Shown here one piece after another: positions 6,412 to 7,455 of a stretch of 7,455 bases of DNA; position 1 is the stretch's first letter, and each line of letters opens with the position of its first letter. The stretch spans positions 1-7,455 of the forward strand of contig JAAZLA010000057.1 in assembly GCA_012799545.1 (NCBI GenBank). Direction: 5' to 3'. This stretch comes from Treponema sp. (GTDB taxonomy: Bacteria; Spirochaetota; Spirochaetia; Treponematales; Treponemataceae). The notes beneath the pieces were generated by a model. That model had not been told where the DNA came from, searched no databases, and saw only the letters and a list, made by a program, of their open reading frames with translations. A program made the translations under genes and the position numbers.

Positions 6412-6422
6412 GAAATACTTTA
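6396..6422 (-). promoter_or_regulatory. Sigma-28 (FliA)-like promoter ahead of flgB
   Basis: The minus strand carries TAAA (6422-6419), exactly 15 bases of spacer, then GCCGATGT (6403-6396). The sigma-28 consensus is TAAA-N15-GCCGATAA, so 10 of 12 positions and the spacing match. The -35 box overlaps the hslU stop codon. A start near 6389 would give a leader of about 29 bases before the flgB ATG. Sigma-28-type promoters are known in treponemes for other motility genes. Location and strand make this credible, but the last two -10 bases deviate and no experiment is visible here. Confidence 0.55.
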
Positions 6423-7455
6423 TAAAATATATTTTGAGAGGTCTTGATCTTTTACAATGCTTTCCAGTCGATCTTCTACATAGCGACTTGTAATTTCAAT
6501 TGTTTCGCCGCTTCTTTCGTCTGCTTCAAAAGAAAGCTCTTCAAGTACTGTTTCCATGATGGTATGTAAGCGCCGCGCTCCAATATTTTCAACCTTTGCA
6601 TTTACTTCCTGTGCAATTGCACTCATGGTATCGATTGCTTCAGCCTTAAAATCGATGGTTACGGATTCAGTTTTTAGAAGCTCGCTATATTGCTTTGTTA
6701 AGGCATTTTTGGGTTCAGTTAAAATCTTTTTAAAGTCGTCGGCAGTAAGAGAGTCAAGTTCGACACGAAGCGGAAAGCGGCCTTGCAATTCTGGAATTAA
6801 ATCGCTTGGTTTTGCAAGATTGAAGGCTCCCGCTGCGATAAATAAAATATGGGTTGTATCTACAATGCCGTGCTTTGTGTTAACAGTCGAACCCTCTACG
6901 ATGGGTAGAATATCGCGCTGAACTCCCTCACGGGAAACATCTTGGGACCCACGAGAATTACTTACTGCTATCTTATCTATTTCATCGATAAATATAATGC
7001 CCATTTCCTCAACTCGTTTTCGAGCCTCTTCACTTACTTTTTCTGTATCTACCAATTTGTCGAGCTCTTCTTCAAGAAGAATTCTGCGAGCATCCTTTAT
7101 ACTGAGCATCTTTTTTTTGCTGCGACCACCGCTGAGCATAGAGGTAATATTTTGCATTGTTTCTTCAAAGTCTTCTATATTTCCACCGGCAAAAATTTCC
7201 ATTGTCGGCATACGGTTTTGTTTTGTAATTGTAATTTCAACTTCTTTATCTTCGATTTTTCCTTCACGGAGCCACTGGCGAAAGCGTTCTCTCGTCGATG
7301 CATCTTCAGATTCTGTTTTTTGTGAGCCTTGCACTGTCTCTGCGTTTTCTGATCCAAATGCCGAGTTTAGAAGGAAGGGAGGATTGCTTTGCTCTTTTTT
7401 CTTTGAAGGACTTGGTGGCAAAAGTAAGTCTAAAAGCGCTTCTTCAACGCGCTGC
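6420..7455 (-). CDS. hslU: HslUV protease ATPase subunit HslU (5' end beyond window)
   Basis: HslU (ClpY) is the hexameric AAA+ unfoldase that feeds proteins to the HslV peptidase in the cytoplasm. The reading frame is open to the right edge: 344 codons plus a stop are present, beginning QRVEEALLDLLLPPS; the Walker A and N-terminal roughly 110 residues are off the window. The TTG at 7421 is an internal leucine codon, not a start. Seen here, in residues of the fragment: I-domain at about 12-130, Walker B GIIFIDEIDKI at 152-162, GSQDVSREGVQRDILPIVEG at 169-188, SDLIPELQGRFPLRVEL at 217-233, sensor-2 GARR at 292-295, and the C-terminal tail DLSKYIL, which in this family inserts into HslV to activate it. 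Residues 12-60 look about 23 residues longer and lower in complexity than E. coli HslU from memory. hslV is probably just upstream. Confidence 0.96.
   Translation of the reverse strand, partial: QRVEEALLDLLLPPSPSKKKEQSNPPFLLNSAFGSENAETVQGSQKTESEDASTRERFRQWLREGKIEDKEVEITITKQNRMPTMEIFAGGNIEDFEETMQNITSMLSGGRSKKKMLSIKDARRILLEEELDKLVDTEKVSEEARKRVEEMGIIFIDEIDKIAVSNSRGSQDVSREGVQRDILPIVEGSTVNTKHGIVDTTHILFIAAGAFNLAKPSDLIPELQGRFPLRVELDSLTADDFKKILTEPKNALTKQYSELLKTESVTIDFKAEAIDTMSAIAQEVNAKVENIGARRLHTIMETVLEELSFEADERSGETIEITSRYVEDRLESIVKDQDLSKYIL

Noticed and set aside
6942..7325. 127-residue plus-strand reading frame antisense to hslU
   Set aside because: It lies wholly over conserved HslU motifs and has a composition typical of an antisense shadow.
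1..7455. Mobile elements, CRISPR arrays, tRNA or rRNA genes, toxin or defence genes
   Set aside because: No repeats of that kind, no RNA-gene signatures and no foreign-looking reading frames were seen; the window is almost fully filled by motility genes and hslU.

Overview
This window is a slice of a chromosomal motility operon from a spirochaete, most likely a Treponema. That call rests on the gene order hslU-flgB-flgC-fliE-fliF-fliG-fliH-fliI, on the sequence character of the proteins (for example a 311-residue coiled-coil FliH) and on a base composition of roughly 40% G+C judged by eye. I cannot name the species from sequence alone. Every gene I can support lies on the minus strand, so the operon reads from the right edge (7455) to the left edge (1). 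The plus strand holds no convincing gene.

Layout in transcription order. The 3' three-quarters of hslU (AAA+ unfoldase of the HslUV protease) enters at 7455 and stops at 6420. A 59-base gap holds a sigma-28-like promoter whose -35 box overlaps the hslU stop codon. flgB and flgC (proximal rod) follow 10 bases apart. After 29 bases comes fliE (MS-ring/rod junction). A 149-base gap is the longest non-coding stretch and holds a good extended -10 promoter with upstream A-tracts and two 8-base boxes 21 bases apart. fliF (MS ring), fliG (rotor/switch), fliH (export ATPase regulator) and the first 388 codons of fliI (export ATPase) follow. fliF-fliG and fliH-fliI are nearly fused (1 and 3 bases). fliG-fliH are separated by 59 bases that contain a perfect 8-bp hairpin.

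How they work together. FliF forms the membrane ring and FliG sits on its cytoplasmic face to receive torque. FliE joins the ring to the rod made from FlgB and FlgC. FliH tethers the hexameric FliI ATPase under the ring so that the type III export gate can secrete the rod, hook and filament parts. In spirochaetes these parts build periplasmic flagella. hslU is a housekeeping proteolysis gene that sits directly upstream of flgB in other spirochaetes too.

No new biological system is visible: the genes are intact members of known families. What merits a second look is regulatory: a sigma-28-type promoter apparently driving early (rod/ring) genes, and a second, sigma-70-type promoter that would let fliF onward be expressed separately from flgB-flgC-fliE. 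No rho-independent terminator was found, and both edge genes run out of the window.
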